A DNA stretch of 64,000 bases. Source: JAEUMY01 sp031394355. Its GTDB lineage: Bacteria > Pseudomonadota > Gammaproteobacteria > Burkholderiales > Usitatibacteraceae. Under the pieces are notes generated by a model. That model saw nothing but the letters and a program-made list of their open reading frames with translations, had not been told where the DNA came from and searched no databases. A program made the translations under genes and the position numbers. Location: NCBI GenBank assembly GCA_031394355.1, contig JANNSU010000080.1, positions 1 to 64,000 on the forward strand. Reading direction: 5' to 3'. This document shows, in pieces, positions 33,238-40,989 of this stretch (position 1 is the first letter of the stretch; every line of letters starts with the position of its first letter).

Positions 33238-34425
33238 CTACGCCTTGGCTTCCTTCTTCAAGAGCTGCGCTTTGCGCTCGATACCCCAGCGATACCCCGA
33301 CAGTCCGCCATCCTGGCGCACCACGCGATGGCAGGGAATGGCGACCGCGATCTTGTTCGCGGCGCAGGCGCTGGCCACGGCGCGCACGGCGGACGGTTCG
33401 CCGATCTTCTGCGCAAGCTCCGAATACGACAGCGTGCGGCCCGGCGGAATGCGCGTGAGCGCCTTCCACACCTTCTGCTGGAACGCCGTGCCGCGAATGT
33501 CCAGCGGCAGGTCGAGGCCTTGTTTGGGCGCTTCGACGAAGCCCACCACCTGCGCCACCAGCTTCTCGAATGCCTTGTCGCCGCCGATGAGATGGGCGCG
33601 CGGAAAGCGGCGCTGCATGTCCTGCACAAGCGCTTCCGGGTCATCGTCGATGAGTATGGCGCAGATGCCCTTGTCGCTCTGCGCCACGAGGATGGCACCC
33701 AGCGAGCACTGCCCGATGGCAAAGCGAATATTGCTCAAAGCCCGCTCAGGGCGGTCTTTGAGTCCCTTCGGGACCGCCTTCGGCGTCCGGCCAGAGTCCA
33801 CTGGACTCTGTCTCGTCGCATCCGATGCGTGGCGATATTCCGTTGCACTCATGCCGAGTATTTCGTTGGACTTCTCATAGAAGCGGCTGGCCGAGTTGAA
33901 GCCCGCGTCATAAATGGCGTCCGTCACGCGGGCAGCTTTTCCCAGTGCGCTACGCAGGCGATTGCTGCGATGCGCTTCTGCATACGCCTTCGGCGTCACG
34001 CCCGTGGCGGCCTTGAACTGGCGATGGAAGTGGAATGCACTCAAGCCAGCTGCATCAGCCAACTCGGCCAATGTAGGCGGCGTTTCGGACTGCTCGATCA
34101 GCCTGCAAGCCCGAGCGATCTTCTGCGCCAGTTGCGAGGCGTGGCTCTGCGAGTCGGGCTTGCATCGTTTGCAGGGACGAAAGCCCAGGCGCACCGCCTC
34201 CTCCAGCGTGGCATGGAAGCGCACGTTCTCCGGCTTCGGATGGCGCGACGGACAGGCGGGGCGGCACACGATGCCGGTAGTGGCGACGGAGTAGAAGAAA
34301 CTGCCGTCGACTTCAGTTGAGCGCGCCTTCAGCAGCCCCCAGCGCGGGTCGGCTTCGATTGCGGCGGCGATGATGGCATGGGAGGGTTTCATGGACACGG
34401 TGCGCACCTTGGGGCGAGTTGGCAT
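33238..34425 (-). CDS. ada: Ada methylation-response regulator/methyltransferase, with 28-residue insert
   Basis: Dual repair protein and transcription activator. Order: Ada zinc domain (about 25-90) with CRPACPSRHPKPEN and CKRCKP; AraC-type HTH (about 105-190) with TLAELADAAGLSAFHFHR; and a C-terminal O6-methylguanine methyltransferase (about 235-390) with the active-site AVAIPCHRVV. 395 residues against about 355 in E. coli. Residues 204-231 are encoded by an 84-bp element (33733-33816) that splits a GCGAATATTCGC palindrome between the HTH and methyltransferase domains. Without it the linker would read SDANIRFAIGQCSLG, the ordinary family sequence. ATG 34425 has AAGGTG upstream. Confidence 0.95.
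   Translation of the reverse strand: MPTRPKVRTVSMKPSHAIIAAAIEADPRWGLLKARSTEVDGSFFYSVATTGIVCRPACPSRHPKPENVRFHATLEEAVRLGFRPCKRCKPDSQSHASQLAQKIARACRLIEQSETPPTLAELADAAGLSAFHFHRQFKAATGVTPKAYAEAHRSNRLRSALGKAARVTDAIYDAGFNSASRFYEKSNEILGMSATEYRHASDATRQSPVDSGRTPKAVPKGLKDRPERALSNIRFAIGQCSLGAILVAQSDKGICAILIDDDPEALVQDMQRRFPRAHLIGGDKAFEKLVAQVVGFVEAPKQGLDLPLDIRGTAFQQKVWKALTRIPPGRTLSYSELAQKIGEPSAVRAVASACAANKIAVAIPCHRVVRQDGGLSGYRWGIERKAQLLKKEAKA
33724..33819 (+). mobile_element. 84-bp palindromic element inserted in GCGAATATT|CGC (copy in ada)
   Basis: GCGAATATT (33724-33732), insert (33733-33816), CGC (33817-33819). Stem I is CTCAAAGCCCGC with GCGGTCTTTGAG (11 of 12 pairs). The central segment is TCCCTTCGGGACCGCCTTCG. 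Stem III is CAGAGTCC with GGACTCTG. ada runs on the minus strand, so the element is translated in the orientation opposite to the tex copy, reading TPKAVPKGLKDRPE. Confidence 0.9.
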
Positions 34426-34480
34426 GGTGACACCTTAACGCGAGGAAACTACAGGGACACTCCGGGGCTTGCGGTCAAAT

Positions 34481-34945
34481 TCACTTTCGAGCGCTTAGGA
34501 CTAGAGGCAGCACTTCCTTCTCGATCCATTGCCCATACTCGACTTCGTGTTGCTTGGCGATACGGTAGAAACCCTGCACCCCGTCGATTGAAAAAGCTTG
34601 GCGACCCAGATCCAACTGCACAGCCTTGCCGTTCGCGAACTCCAGGCGAGCAATGACTTTCATAGGTGCGATGTTCAACTCCCAGTCCGCATCGGACATC
34701 AACTCGGAGGCACGTCGCATGTTAAGTTCCGAAATTGCAGGTGATTCCTTAGTGAGTACATCAAATACTTTGGCGGAGCCGTACTCCTTTAACACGCTGC
34801 TTGGCGGGATCGGTCCTACTTGCTGGATATTTGCGAAGCCAAATCCGAGTGCCATTCCGATTGAGACTAGTATCGCGCCAGCCAATCGGTTGGTGAGCAC
34901 GGTAGGCAGTTCACGTTTCACGCCATCTTGCTGACTATTGCTCAT
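34481..34945 (-). CDS. hypothetical membrane-anchored protein
   Basis: 154 residues from ATG 34945, which overlaps the methyltransferase stop by four bases. One membrane helix (about 20-42, LAGAILVSIGMALGFGFANI), then a soluble domain of mixed alpha/beta character. No family recognised. Base composition is somewhat lower in GC than the neighbours. The FANI in the helix is not from a palindrome copy. Confidence 0.6.
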   Translation of the reverse strand: MSNSQQDGVKRELPTVLTNRLAGAILVSIGMALGFGFANIQQVGPIPPSSVLKEYGSAKVFDVLTKESPAISELNMRRASELMSDADWELNIAPMKVIARLEFANGKAVQLDLGRQAFSIDGVQGFYRIAKQHEVEYGQWIEKEVLPLVLSARK

Positions 34946-35709
34946 GCCTTCTCCAGTATGAATAGCTCCACAATACCCTCGTCCCGGGTGAAGAGATCCG
35001 GCATTGGAATGGCGATGCGATCCAGGACGTTGCCAAAGCGCGGAAACAACTCCCAGGCGCGGCGCTGGTAGACGGGGCGCAGGTTCTGCTTTGCGAATAT
35101 TCGCTCGAATGTCTCCAGCGGAATCGGTTCTTCGTCGGGTTCGTCGATCGCTACGCTGTAGCCTTTGAATCGCGCCCGGAATGGCGCGTTCCACCAGCGT
35201 GCGAGCTCGGGCTCGTCAGCGGGATCGAACTGCAGGGTCTCCGCGATCAGGAGGCGACCACCCGGTGCGAGCAGGTCGCGCAGGAGCCCCAGCATCTCAT
35301 CCAGATCATCATGCGAGAGATGGTGCAGGAAGCCCACCGCGCAAATGAAGTCGAAGCGATCGGTGCAGGCAGCGGCGAATCCGAACGCATCGCTCTCCAC
35401 CCACTTCATTTTCGGCGCCAGTCCCGGCTTGGCTTGCACCAGCTGCTTCGCCACCCGCATCATGGCGTCGCTGTGATCCACAGCCGTGATGGCGGCAAAG
35501 CGCTCACCGATGCGCAGCGTCATCTGCCCGGTGCCGCAGCCGATGTCGAGCATGCGACGGCGCTGTGTGGGGAGGTGGCTTGTTACGGCGCGAAAGAGGG
35601 CGTCATTGCCCAGTTTGCGCGGCTGATGCACCACGTCCTCATACTCGTTGGCGATGACGGCGTGATAGCGCTGGTCGAGCTCTGCCATCTGGTCGCGATG
35701 GCTTGTCAT
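34942..35709 (-). CDS. SAM-dependent class I methyltransferase
   Basis: 255 residues. SAM-binding motif I MLDIGCGTGQMTLRIG near 55, acidic loop AVDHSDAMM, motif II FDFICAVGFLHHL, motif III LLAPGGRLLIAET. Substrate unknown. ATG 35709 chosen. Downstream of lipA by 17 bases on the same strand but with no evident tie to lipoate. A palindrome copy at 35093 encodes RIFA in ERIFAKQNL. Confidence 0.85.
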   Translation of the reverse strand: MTSHRDQMAELDQRYHAVIANEYEDVVHQPRKLGNDALFRAVTSHLPTQRRRMLDIGCGTGQMTLRIGERFAAITAVDHSDAMMRVAKQLVQAKPGLAPKMKWVESDAFGFAAACTDRFDFICAVGFLHHLSHDDLDEMLGLLRDLLAPGGRLLIAETLQFDPADEPELARWWNAPFRARFKGYSVAIDEPDEEPIPLETFERIFAKQNLRPVYQRRAWELFPRFGNVLDRIAIPMPDLFTRDEGIVELFILEKA

Positions 35710-35725
35710 GCCGGTGTTGTGCTCA

Positions 35726-36682
35726 TCAATCGGCCCGCGCCGATGACAACCCCGCCTCATGCGCCATCTGATCTGCGTGATACGACGACCTGACCATCGG
35801 CCCGCAAGCCGCATGTACGAAGCCCATCTTCAAACCTTCTTCCTCGAACATCTTGAACTCATCCGGATGCACGTAGCGCAAGACCGGCAAGTGATGTGAA
35901 GAGGGCTGCAGATACTGTCCGACAGTGAGCATGTCCACGTCGTGAGCGCGAAGGTCGCGCATTACTTCCAGAATTTCTTCGTTGGTTTCGCCCAGTCCCA
36001 CCATCAGGCCGCTCTTGGTGGGCACATGCGGATGCTCTGCCTTGAAGTCTTTCAAGAGCTTCAGCGAGTGTGCATAGTCGGAGCCAGGTCTTGCCTGCTT
36101 GTAGAGGCGCGGCACGGTTTCGAGGTTGTGGTTCATCACATCCGGCGGCGCGGCACGCAGGATGTCCAGCGCACGGTCAAGACGGCCACGGAAATCGGGC
36201 GTCAGAATTTCGATCTGTGTCTGTGGCGAATATTCGCGGGTATGACGGATGCAATCGACGAAGTGCTGGGCGCCGCCGTCGCGCAGATCATCGCGGTCCA
36301 CGCTGGTGATGACGACGTAGCGCAGCTTCAGCTTGGCGATGGTCTCGGCCAGGTGACGCGGTTCATCCGCGTCCAGCGGCAGCGGACGGCCGTGGCCCAC
36401 ATCGCAGAACGGGCAGCGGCGCGTGCAGAGGTCGCCCATGATCATGTAGGTCGCTGTGCCCTTGCCGAAGCACTCGCCGATGTTGGGGCAGGAGGCTTCC
36501 TCGCAGACGGTGTGCAGCTTGTTGTCGCGCAGGATCTGCTTGATCTCGGCAAAGCGGGTGGAGGTCGAAGCGGCCTTGACGCGAATCCAGTCCGGCTTTT
36601 TCAGACGCTCGGTCTGAATCACCTTCACGGGAATGCGCGAGACCTTGTCCGCACTCTTTTGCTTAACACCGGCTTCAGCCAC
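35726..36682 (-). CDS. lipA: lipoyl synthase
   Basis: Radical-SAM enzyme that inserts two sulfurs into protein-bound octanoyl groups. 318 residues. The auxiliary cluster motif CEEASCPNIGEC (C-x4-C-x5-C) is near 60-71, the radical-SAM CTRRCPFCDV (C-x3-C-x2-C) near 86-93, and the C-terminal RSSYHADQ carries the RSSY ligand Ser. It follows lipB by nine bases. A palindrome copy at 36226 encodes REYS in TREYSPQTQIEILTPDF. Confidence 0.97.
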   Translation of the reverse strand: MAEAGVKQKSADKVSRIPVKVIQTERLKKPDWIRVKAASTSTRFAEIKQILRDNKLHTVCEEASCPNIGECFGKGTATYMIMGDLCTRRCPFCDVGHGRPLPLDADEPRHLAETIAKLKLRYVVITSVDRDDLRDGGAQHFVDCIRHTREYSPQTQIEILTPDFRGRLDRALDILRAAPPDVMNHNLETVPRLYKQARPGSDYAHSLKLLKDFKAEHPHVPTKSGLMVGLGETNEEILEVMRDLRAHDVDMLTVGQYLQPSSHHLPVLRYVHPDEFKMFEEEGLKMGFVHAACGPMVRSSYHADQMAHEAGLSSARAD

Positions 36683-36691
36683 GGGGCGCTT

Positions 36692-37408
36692 TCAATAAAG
36701 ATGCTGTTGGAGCCGGGCGACGAGTTTGTCACCCACAACCGAAATTTTATCAGACACTCCCAAGTCCAATAGCTGGGTGGCTTTTAGATCAAGATACCCG
36801 CAGGGATTGATGCGCGTGAACGGCTCCAGATCCATGTCCACGTTGATCGACAGGCCGTGGAAGGTGCAGTGGCGCGAAACGCGGAGACCAATGGCGGATA
36901 TTTTCGCCAAGTCCGCACCTTTGCCGATGTAGACGCCGGGCATGCCGGGTTCGGCATGACTATCGATGCCGTACCCGCCCATCAGGCTGACGACCGACGC
37001 CTCAATGCGCCGCACCAGCGACTTCACGCCATAACCCAGCCTGCGGATGTCGAGTAGCAGGTAACACACCAGTTGGCCAGGGCCGTGATACGTGACCTGT
37101 CCGCCACGGTCAATCTTCACGACCGGAATGTCACCGGGATTGAGGACATGCGCGGGATCACCTGCAAGTCCCAGCGTGAAGACGGGCGGATGCTCCACCA
37201 GCCAGATCTCATCGTCGGTGTCCTCATCCCGCTCGGCATTGAACGCCTGCATGGCGCGCCAGGTGGGTTCGTAATCGGCGTAGCCCAGGATGCGAATATT
37301 GTTCAGGTATCGCTGAGGGCGATCCCCGAATCCCTTCGGGACCGCCTGCGGCGTCCAGCCAGAGTCCCCCGGACTCTGACTAGTCGCCAAGTTGCGATCT
37401 TTCGTCAC
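36692..37408 (-). CDS. lipB: octanoyltransferase LipB, with 28-residue insert
   Basis: Transfers octanoate from acyl carrier protein to lipoyl domains. 238 residues, longer than the usual 205-215. RGGQVTYHGPGQLVCY near 85-100, the catalytic Lys/Cys region with KISAIGLRVSRHCTFHGLSINV, and FTRINPCGY are intact. Residues 9-36 come from an 84-bp element (37301-37384) splitting the palindrome; without it the start would read MTKDRNLANIRILGYADYEPTW, the normal N-terminus. It overlaps the DUF493 stop by four bases. The insert is at the extreme N-terminus, so activity is probably kept. Confidence 0.95.
   Translation of the reverse strand: MTKDRNLATSQSPGDSGWTPQAVPKGFGDRPQRYLNNIRILGYADYEPTWRAMQAFNAERDEDTDDEIWLVEHPPVFTLGLAGDPAHVLNPGDIPVVKIDRGGQVTYHGPGQLVCYLLLDIRRLGYGVKSLVRRIEASVVSLMGGYGIDSHAEPGMPGVYIGKGADLAKISAIGLRVSRHCTFHGLSINVDMDLEPFTRINPCGYLDLKATQLLDLGVSDKISVVGDKLVARLQQHLY
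37292..37387 (+). mobile_element. 84-bp palindromic element inserted in GCGAATATT|CGC (copy in lipB)
   Basis: GCGAATATT (37292-37300), insert (37301-37384), CGC (37385-37387). Stem I is TTCAGGTATCGC with GCGATCCCCGAA (10 of 12 pairs). The core TCCCTTCGGGACCGCCTGCG is shared with the other copies. Stem III is CAGAGTCC with GGACTCTG. Translated from the minus strand in lipB as TPQAVPKGFGDRPQ. Confidence 0.9.
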
Positions 37409-37716
37409 AACACCATCTTCACCATCGGGTGGCTCGACAGCTCCCGATACAGGTTATCGAGTTGCTCCCGCGACATTGCGCGAAAGGTGCAGGTCACCGA
37501 CAGATACCTTGCCTCACGGCTGGCGCGCATTTCCACAGTGCTGACGTCGTAGTCCGGTGCGTGCTTCAGCACGATATCCACCACCGTCTGCACGAAGCCG
37601 TCCTCGCGCCGCCCCATGACCTTGATGGGGAAGTCGGTGGGGAATTTGAGCGGCGACTCGTCTGAAGCAGTCTTGTCCGAATCGTAGTTCAGCGGTTTGT
37701 CAGGCAGGTCGTTCAT
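37405..37716 (-). CDS. DUF493 (YbeD-like) protein
   Basis: 103 residues with an N-terminal polar stretch, then the DUF493 core: LKFPTDFPIKVMGRREDGFVQTVVDIVLKHAPDYD and SCTFRAMSREQLDNLYREL-type sequence ending in VKMVL. A small ACT-like domain protein of unconfirmed regulatory role, conserved next to lipB in proteobacteria. Overlaps both neighbours (dat and lipB) by four bases, so dat-DUF493-lipB-lipA is one operon. Confidence 0.9.
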   Translation of the reverse strand: MNDLPDKPLNYDSDKTASDESPLKFPTDFPIKVMGRREDGFVQTVVDIVLKHAPDYDVSTVEMRASREARYLSVTCTFRAMSREQLDNLYRELSSHPMVKMVL

Positions 37717-38609
37717 TCAGCGGCAGCAGGCAGTTTCTGCAGGGATTGCTTGTACTCCTGGAAGTGCCCGAGCATTTTCCAGAAAAGCGGGCCAGGTTTG
37801 CCAGCATGGCTGGCGTGGCCGACGGGGTTGCCGTCCAGCGTGGTGATGGCGATGACTTCCTTGGTCGAAGACGTGAGCCAGATCTCGTCGGCGTTCAGCA
37901 CTTCCTTGCGCGCTACCTTGCGCATCTCCAGAGGCATGCCGTTTTGGTGCGCCAGTTCGATCATGAGGTCGTAAGTGATGCCCGGCAAAATGAAATTGTC
38001 TTTCGGTGGGCAGAGGATGACGCCGTTCTTCACCATGGCGATGTTGCTCGCCGAGGACTCGGTGAGATAGCCGTCGCGAAACAGCACGCAGTCGTCCGCG
38101 CCCATTTGTGTGGCCTCGTGCTTCAGCAGCACGGCACCGAGCAGTGCAGTGGACTTCACCTGGCAGCGGCCCCAGCGGAAGTCATCCAGCGCGACACAGT
38201 TGAGACCCTTCTCGTACAACGCCTGCGAAGGCCGCGCCAGCACATTGCTCATCATGAACGCGGTGGGCGTGAGTCCCTTGGGCGGCGCAAAGTCGCGCTT
38301 GGCCACGCCGCGCGTGACCTGAATGTAAACGGCCTGATCGCCGCCGCCATTCGCCTTGAGCAACCCGGCAATGTGCGCTTCCCATTCAGCGATGGTGTAC
38401 GGGTTGGTCAGGTCGAGCAGGTCCATGCTGCGTTGCAGGCGCAGCAGATGTTCCTTTGCGCGCAGGCCGCGACCGGCGTAATACGGAATGACCTCATACA
38501 CGCCATCGCCAAAAATGAAGCCGCGATCCATCGGGGAAATTTTTGCTTCATCGATGGGCACGAACTGGCCGTTCAAGAACGCTGTGGGGAGGGCGAGGGG
38601 TTGGGTCAT
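37713..38609 (-). CDS. dat: D-amino acid aminotransferase (class IV PLP)
   Basis: 298 residues, fold type IV aminotransferase. Signature stretches: RGFIFGDGVYEVIPYY, the PLP Lys in QVKSTALLGAVLLKHEA near 152, and LTESSASNIAMVKNG with the PLP-binding loop. The Dat assignment over branched-chain IlvE rests on the operon position and the short N-terminus; both share the fold. First gene of the dat-DUF493-lipB-lipA operon. Confidence 0.87.
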   Translation of the reverse strand: MTQPLALPTAFLNGQFVPIDEAKISPMDRGFIFGDGVYEVIPYYAGRGLRAKEHLLRLQRSMDLLDLTNPYTIAEWEAHIAGLLKANGGGDQAVYIQVTRGVAKRDFAPPKGLTPTAFMMSNVLARPSQALYEKGLNCVALDDFRWGRCQVKSTALLGAVLLKHEATQMGADDCVLFRDGYLTESSASNIAMVKNGVILCPPKDNFILPGITYDLMIELAHQNGMPLEMRKVARKEVLNADEIWLTSSTKEVIAITTLDGNPVGHASHAGKPGPLFWKMLGHFQEYKQSLQKLPAAAE

Positions 38610-38632
38610 CAGCTACTCCTGAACAAATCTGG

Positions 38633-38753
38633 AACCGCAGATGAACGCGGATAAACGCAGATGAATTGTTGAAGCCGTTGCGAATATTCGCAGTGACAGT
38701 GACCAATAAACTGGAAGGGCCTATCCGCGTTCATCCGCGTTCATCTGCGGTTA
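38633..38753. repeat. long inverted repeat enclosing a GCGAATATTCGC palindrome
   Basis: The left arm (38633-38662) carries AACCGCAGATGAACGCGGAT and tandem relatives; the right arm (38722-38753) is its inverted copy ending CATCTGCGGTTA. The palindrome copy at 38680-38691 is between the arms. It fills the 153-base gap between dat and dacC, and may act as the dacC terminator. Confidence 0.8.
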
Positions 38754-38762
38754 CATGCTTCT

Positions 38763-39905
38763 TTACTTGAACAACAACCGCACCGCATCCCACCCACGTC
38801 CCAGCACGCCCGCCATGGGCACGGGTTCGAGTGCCACCACGGGCAACTCCGCGATCACTTTGTCGTTCCGGGTCAGTTTCATTATCCCTGCTTTCTGACC
38901 CTGCGCCAACGGGGCGAGCAGTGGCTGCGTCGTGGTGATGCTGGCCTTGATGTTGGTGAATTTGTCGCGGGGCAACGTGATCCAGAGATCCTTGTCGAAT
39001 CCCAGCTTGGCATTGTTGGCCGCGCCCTTGAAGACCTCGGGCGATGACAGCATGTCGCCCTTCTTGTAGAGGCGCTGGGTGTCGGAGAACTGGAAACCGA
39101 AGTTGAGCAGCTTCTGGCTTTCCTGCGCGCGTGCCGCGTCAGAGGCGGTGCCCAGCACCACGCTGATGAGGCGGCGCTCACTTCCGGGATTGCCACGCCG
39201 CGCGGAGGCGATCAGGCAATAGCCCGCCGCTTCAGTGAGACCGGTCTTCATGCCGTCAACCGTCGGGTCCTGCCACAGCAGCCGGTTGCGGTTGTGCTGG
39301 GTGATCTTGTTGTAGGTGAAGTCCTTCTGCGCGTACAGCTTGTACTCCTCCGGGAAATCGCGGATCAACGCGGCGGCGAGGCGCGCCATGTCCTCGGCCG
39401 ATGAATGGTGGCCCTGCTGCGGCAGTCCGGTGGGATTGGTGAAGCTGGTGTTCTTGAGGCCGAGGCGCTGCGCCTGACGGTTCATGAGCTGCACGAAGGT
39501 CTCTTCCGAGCCGCCCACGGCTTCCGCCAGCGCAATGGACGCATCGTTGCCGGATTGCACGATCATGCCGCGGATGAGCTCATCCACGGAGACAGGCTTC
39601 TTCATGTCGATGAACATGCGCGAGCCCTCTGCGCGCCATGCTTTCTCCGACACCGTTACCGTCTGGGTGAGCGTGATCTTCTTGTCTTTCAGCGCCTGGA
39701 ACACGACGTAGGCCGTCATTACCTTGGTGAGAGAGGCCGGGTCGTAGCGTTCAGAGGGCGACTGTGCGGTGAGCACTTGCTCGCTCTGCGGGTCGTAGAG
39801 GACAAAAGCCTTGGCGGCGATGGCCGGTGTGGGAATGTCGAAGACCGATTGGGCATGGACGGCGAAACAGGACAGCGAAAGACAAAGCAGGACGATGCGG
39901 ATCAT
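38763..39905 (-). CDS. dacC: D-alanyl-D-alanine carboxypeptidase (PBP5/6 type)
   Basis: Trims the terminal D-Ala from peptidoglycan stem peptides in the periplasm. 380 residues: cleaved signal peptide, SxxK motif in ASLTKVMTAYV near 60, SGNDAS near 117, KTG in GMKTGLTEAAGYC near 220, and a C-terminal all-beta domain ending in an amphipathic helix (WDAVRLLF) for membrane attachment. Downstream of rlpA on the same strand, after a 91-base gap with a palindrome copy at 39957. Confidence 0.95.
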   Translation of the reverse strand: MIRIVLLCLSLSCFAVHAQSVFDIPTPAIAAKAFVLYDPQSEQVLTAQSPSERYDPASLTKVMTAYVVFQALKDKKITLTQTVTVSEKAWRAEGSRMFIDMKKPVSVDELIRGMIVQSGNDASIALAEAVGGSEETFVQLMNRQAQRLGLKNTSFTNPTGLPQQGHHSSAEDMARLAAALIRDFPEEYKLYAQKDFTYNKITQHNRNRLLWQDPTVDGMKTGLTEAAGYCLIASARRGNPGSERRLISVVLGTASDAARAQESQKLLNFGFQFSDTQRLYKKGDMLSSPEVFKGAANNAKLGFDKDLWITLPRDKFTNIKASITTTQPLLAPLAQGQKAGIMKLTRNDKVIAELPVVALEPVPMAGVLGRGWDAVRLLFK

Positions 39906-39996
39906 GTGGTGCGATTCAAGTCGAATGGAGGTTGGGAAAGGAAGAAAGAATGGATTGCGAATATTCGCGTCGGCAGAGACGCTGTGGCTTGGTGCA

Positions 39997-40989
39997 TCAG
40001 GGTTTCAAAATCACGGCAGTGAACCCGTGGGTATCGCGCACTTTCTGGGCGATGGCCTCGGCCTCCTCGCGGTTGGTCAGCGGGCCAATGCGAACACGGT
40101 GCAGGCCGCTCGCGAATGCCACCGTGATGGGCTCGCGCATCCAGTTCAGGTCGCGCTGCATGCGGTCGCGGAACTGGGCGGCGTTTTCGGCGGAACCGAA
40201 AGCGCCGAGCTGAATGAAGATGCCCTGCGACTCCACGGTGACGGGTGCGGGCGCGGTCTGGACCACTGGCGGCGCTGGGGTAGGTACGGTCACGATGGCG
40301 AGGGGCGGCTGCTCCGGTACACCGACCGGTGATTGCGCTGTGGGCAATGGTGTCGCCACGACCGCAGGCGGGGTGGTGTTGCGAGGACTCGTAACCGGCG
40401 CTGTCGCCACCTGTAGCCCGGCCTGACCCGGCAACACGCGCTCGACCAACACGCGGCCGCTGCCCGGCCCGGCAATGCCGATGCGATGCGCCGCCGCGTA
40501 CGACAAGTCGATGATGCGCTCGTGCAGGAACGGCCCGCGATCGTTCACGCGCACGACGACGCTCTTCCGGGTGTCCAGATTGGTCACGCGCGCGTAGGAC
40601 GGCAGCGGCAGGGTCGGGTGCGCCGCTGTCATGGCAAACATGTCGTAGGACTCGCCGATGGCCGTCTTCTGACCGTGGAACTTGCGGCCATACCAGGAGG
40701 CCACGCCGGTCTGGCGGAACGGATCATTGTTGATGACGGGGACATAAGTGCGGCCAAAGACGGTATACGGCCGCGATGCGCCGCGATGGAAAGGCTCATC
40801 CACGGGTACTGCGTCAGGAATCTCGGCCAGATTGATCGGCACACTCTCGGGCGGGCCATCATCCGAATAGTAGGAAGGCGATTTGGTCGTCGTCGGCTTC
40901 GCAGGGGTGGGTTCCTTCTTCGGTGCACTGCCGCAGGCAGCCAGGAATGCAAGAGGCAAGACAGTAACGATGAAGCGAAGCATCGTCAT
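39997..40989 (-). CDS. rlpA: septal ring lytic transglycosylase RlpA
   Basis: Outer-membrane lipoprotein that cleaves peptide-free glycan at septa. 330 residues: lipobox LAAC near 18, a linker, the double-psi beta-barrel RlpA domain (about 95-190) with GVASWYGRKFHGQKTAIGE and VRVNDRGPF carrying the catalytic Asp, a Pro/Thr-rich linker, and a C-terminal SPOR domain (about 255-330) with GIFIQLGAFGSAENAAQF. ATG 40989 overlaps the rodA stop by four bases. Confidence 0.95.
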   Translation of the reverse strand: MTMLRFIVTVLPLAFLAACGSAPKKEPTPAKPTTTKSPSYYSDDGPPESVPINLAEIPDAVPVDEPFHRGASRPYTVFGRTYVPVINNDPFRQTGVASWYGRKFHGQKTAIGESYDMFAMTAAHPTLPLPSYARVTNLDTRKSVVVRVNDRGPFLHERIIDLSYAAAHRIGIAGPGSGRVLVERVLPGQAGLQVATAPVTSPRNTTPPAVVATPLPTAQSPVGVPEQPPLAIVTVPTPAPPVVQTAPAPVTVESQGIFIQLGAFGSAENAAQFRDRMQRDLNWMREPITVAFASGLHRVRIGPLTNREEAEAIAQKVRDTHGFTAVILKP

